Shown here: piece after piece, positions 37,372 through 39,055 of the stretch
Numbering within the stretch: position 1 is the stretch's first letter
How the letters are laid out: the number at the start of each line of letters is the position of its first letter
Source: a virus
Direction: 5' to 3' (one strand)
Virus record (IMG/VR): IMGVR_UViG_3300038485_000133
Location: 1 to 39,055 of that record
Length of the DNA: 39,055 nucleotides
The notes under the pieces: generated by a model
Databases searched by the model: none
What the model was told of the DNA's origin: nothing
Seen by the model: the letters and a program-made list of their open reading frames with translations, nothing else
Position numbers and translations under genes: made by a program

Positions 37372-37841
37372 TGCCGCTGATTGGTTTGGATAAAGTTGAG
37401 AAGGCGATTGATAATATCGTGCTTGAGGAGAATAAGAGGGTCAAGGCAATTTACACAAAATACCTCTCCGCAATTATCACTATGACTCCGGTACACTTTA
37501 AGGATGGTGGTAGACTGCGTAATAACTGGTTTCTCACCACAGGGAAGCCGAGTGCGAGCTCAAGTAGAAAGGCAGAGGGTGAGGCCGCGACCGGATCCCA
37601 CAATTCAGTATCTAAGATGCCGGAGTTTGTAATGGACAAGACAATATACTTCACCAACAATCTGCCATATGCAAACGTCGTTGAGTATGGCGGGTATCCT
37701 AAGAATCCAAAAAAAGGAACAAATACATCACTAACCAAGGGGAAGCCAACATATCAATTCCTTTCCATTAATGGATATTCAGCACAGAGGCCAAATGGCA
37801 TGGTTCGCATTAACCTAGTTAAGATGAGAAACAAACTATGA
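37371..37841 (+). CDS. HK97 gp10-like neck protein, 156 aa
   Basis: Begins MPLIGLDKVEKAIDNIVLEE (basic helix) and has IITMTPVHFKDGGRLRNNW followed by NLPYANVVEYGG and a C-terminal region with NGMVRINLVKM. The P-V-x-T/H-G-x-L-x-x-x-W and Y-A-x-x-x-E-Y-G pattern is typical of HK97 gp10-like head-tail joining proteins. Overlaps upstream and downstream genes by a few bases. Confidence 0.8.
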   Translation: MPLIGLDKVEKAIDNIVLEENKRVKAIYTKYLSAIITMTPVHFKDGGRLRNNWFLTTGKPSASSSRKAEGEAATGSHNSVSKMPEFVMDKTIYFTNNLPYANVVEYGGYPKNPKKGTNTSLTKGKPTYQFLSINGYSAQRPNGMVRINLVKMRNKL

Positions 37842-38260
37842 TTGATATTTATAACGCGCTAATCACAAGGCTAACCACTGCGACAATCGCAAATATTACC
37901 GACGATGACATAGCGTATGACAATGCAGACTTTGACCCAACAGATAAGGATGCATGGCTATCTACTAACTTCATTCCGGTCGAAAGAAGCACAGAAACCA
38001 AGGATTCCACTGGCAATGTAGATACTGGATTATTTCAGGTAGATGTGTTCGTACCGCTCAATGATGCAAGTGGAGGAACAAAGCGGTATAATCTAAGGGC
38101 GCTTGAGATTGTTAATGACATCCTTGTAGCGTTTGCAGATAACACAAAACTAAACTTTGGCGATGCTGAGGTTTTTATCGGAGGTTCTGGTTTTGCAGCT
38201 CCTCTAATTAGCGAATCTTGGTATCAAATACCAGTGACAATTAACTACACAAGGATTTAA
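37838..38260 (+). CDS. Tail terminator-like protein (DUF4128), 140 aa
   Basis: Starts with MIDIYNALITRLTT and has FIPVERSTETKDSTGNVDTGLFQVDVFVPLND and then RALEIVNDILVAFADNT. This is the layout of DUF4128/tail terminator proteins, which cap the tail tube and join it to the head. It overlaps the previous gene by four bases (ATGA). Confidence 0.78.
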   Translation: MIDIYNALITRLTTATIANITDDDIAYDNADFDPTDKDAWLSTNFIPVERSTETKDSTGNVDTGLFQVDVFVPLNDASGGTKRYNLRALEIVNDILVAFADNTKLNFGDAEVFIGGSGFAAPLISESWYQIPVTINYTRI

Positions 38261-38262
38261 AT

Positions 38263-38676
38263 ATGTCAGGCGAAACTACAGGCACGCTATGCCTAGTTAA
38301 AAAAGGCACTTACGCATCACCAACAGACCTGCTAGGTCAGGGTAATATGTCAATTGAGAACGTTGGCGAACTCATTCCAATTGATAATAAATCATCAGGC
38401 GAATGGATTCGATATTTGGCAAATGCTTCAACGTCGCGAGGCCAGAACGTTACAATTGAATTTGATTCAAATGACGATCCAGCATACAAGCAATTACTTG
38501 CTGACGCTCGAACGCAAACTACTGGCCAGTATGTAATCGATATGATTAGCTACTACTACGAAGGTACTTATATCCCTAGGTTCCCTAGCGAAACGGCCAA
38601 TAAAAACGAACTCCTTAAGGCAACGATTATTTTCGTTGCTGATGGCGAAGTTACTGACGGCGTACCAGTACCATAA
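38263..38676 (+). CDS. Major tail tube protein
   Basis: This 137-aa protein lies between the tail terminator and the chaperone genes. It is beta-rich with no Cys-rich or membrane segment: GTLCLVKKGTYASPTDLLG, then VTIEFDSNDDPAYKQLL and GQYVIDMISYYYEGTYI. Position and size suit the tube protein that stacks in hexamers; homology is not certain by eye. Confidence 0.75.
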   Translation: MSGETTGTLCLVKKGTYASPTDLLGQGNMSIENVGELIPIDNKSSGEWIRYLANASTSRGQNVTIEFDSNDDPAYKQLLADARTQTTGQYVIDMISYYYEGTYIPRFPSETANKNELLKATIIFVADGEVTDGVPVP

Positions 38677-38685
38677 GGAATAACA

Positions 38686-39055
38686 ATGCACATTTGGCTT
38701 TGTAACGTAGAGTACAGAGGCAAGCTTAACCCTGATGCGATTCGCGTATACCGTGAACGCACAGGGGATTGCTTGATTGGCAAGACTCGCGAAGTTCGTG
38801 TTGAGTTCTCAAAGTGCTGTGCATCTCGCGCATCAAATGAAGAGGTTAACGCTCGAATGTCTAAGGTGATGGGGTTTATTGAAATTGCCTACCTAATTCA
38901 TTCAATCGTAATTCAAGAGCAGCCACGCGTAACCATTGAGGAAATTCAAGATGGCATGATTCACGTTGGAGACCTTCCACAAATTGATGTAAATCAAGAT
39001 AAGTCTCAGGGTTACATTCATGTGCTGCTTGATTTATGCAATAACATCAGCAAAG
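38686..39055 (+). CDS. Tail assembly chaperone, 5' part (continues at 20-54)
   Basis: ATG 38686 follows AAGGAA. This window end carries the first 123 codons; the gene continues across the circular join to TAA 52-54 (134 aa in total). An A_AAA_AAG slip site near its end makes a second, longer product. It contains helical segments rich in Ile and Glu (SKVMGFIEIAYLIHSIVI) as expected for a G-type chaperone that coats the tape measure. Confidence 0.85.
   Translation, partial: MHIWLCNVEYRGKLNPDAIRVYRERTGDCLIGKTREVRVEFSKCCASRASNEEVNARMSKVMGFIEIAYLIHSIVIQEQPRVTIEEIQDGMIHVGDLPQIDVNQDKSQGYIHVLLDLCNNISK
39037..39055. repeat. Terminal direct repeat, right copy (circular join)
   Basis: Identical to bases 1-19. 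It lies inside the tail chaperone gene, so one copy should be removed when the circle is closed. Confidence 0.95.

Noticed and set aside
1-39055. CRISPR array, tRNA genes, insertion sequences
   Set aside because: No repeat-spacer pattern, no tRNA cloverleaf and no transposase was seen on reading both strands.

Overview
The window is an essentially complete genome of a lambda-like tailed dsDNA phage (siphovirus-type long tail). Bases 1-19 are identical to 39037-39055, and the tail assembly chaperone gene that runs off the right end continues in frame at the left end. The molecule is therefore circular or circularly permuted, about 39,036 bp. The DNA is visibly AT-rich. A host in the Gammaproteobacteria, perhaps a marine one, is suggested by NinB, NinG, ERF, YdaU-type and DnaB genes and by TGTGA-N6-TCACA promoter sites that look like CRP sites. 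The host genus cannot be read from the sequence.

Layout. (1) 38263-7781, across the join, rightward: tail tube, tail chaperone with a programmed -1 frameshift, tape measure, two tail-tip proteins, and a tail fibre with an SGNH/GDSL hydrolase domain. (2) 7883-8158: small coiled-coil membrane protein behind a terminator. (3) 8135-9286, leftward: LuxR-type HTH, a 32-aa peptide, a MazG-like pyrophosphohydrolase, and two small basic proteins, one RMF-like. (4) 9547-11472, leftward: lysis operon with small genes, T4-type lysozyme, a holin candidate and nested Rz/Rz1 spanins. (5) 11598-13562, leftward: SSB, ERF annealing protein, DnaQ-like exonuclease. (6) 13679-23931, rightward: NinG, small genes, a broken antirepressor, a remnant of a Lin1244/DUF4373-type initiator, a DUF1376 initiator with tandem repeats in its linker (candidate origin), DnaB, NinB, a cytosine methyltransferase, a tandem-HTH protein and accessory genes. 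(7) 24041-38260, rightward: terminase, portal, MuF, scaffold, capsid, an Ig/lectin-like head protein and head-tail connectors. Moron-like insertions at 28301-29002 and 33019-36316 include an HNH endonuclease, a PPP phosphatase and a candidate structured ncRNA.

Regulation is the most striking part. Seven palindromes of the form TGTGA-N6-TCACA (five perfect) stand in front of the early and accessory operons on both strands. Each is centred 31-32 bp from a -10-like hexamer and lacks a good -35, which is the geometry of class II activator promoters. One lies between the divergent leftward recombination and rightward NinG operons. The structural operons use different TATAAT promoters, and two of these begin their transcripts with a small hairpin that has the same UUAGG loop.

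No integrase, excisionase or CI-type repressor was recognised, and the antirepressor is disrupted. This suggests a lytic phage derived from a temperate ancestor, or a temperate phage with unfamiliar control genes.
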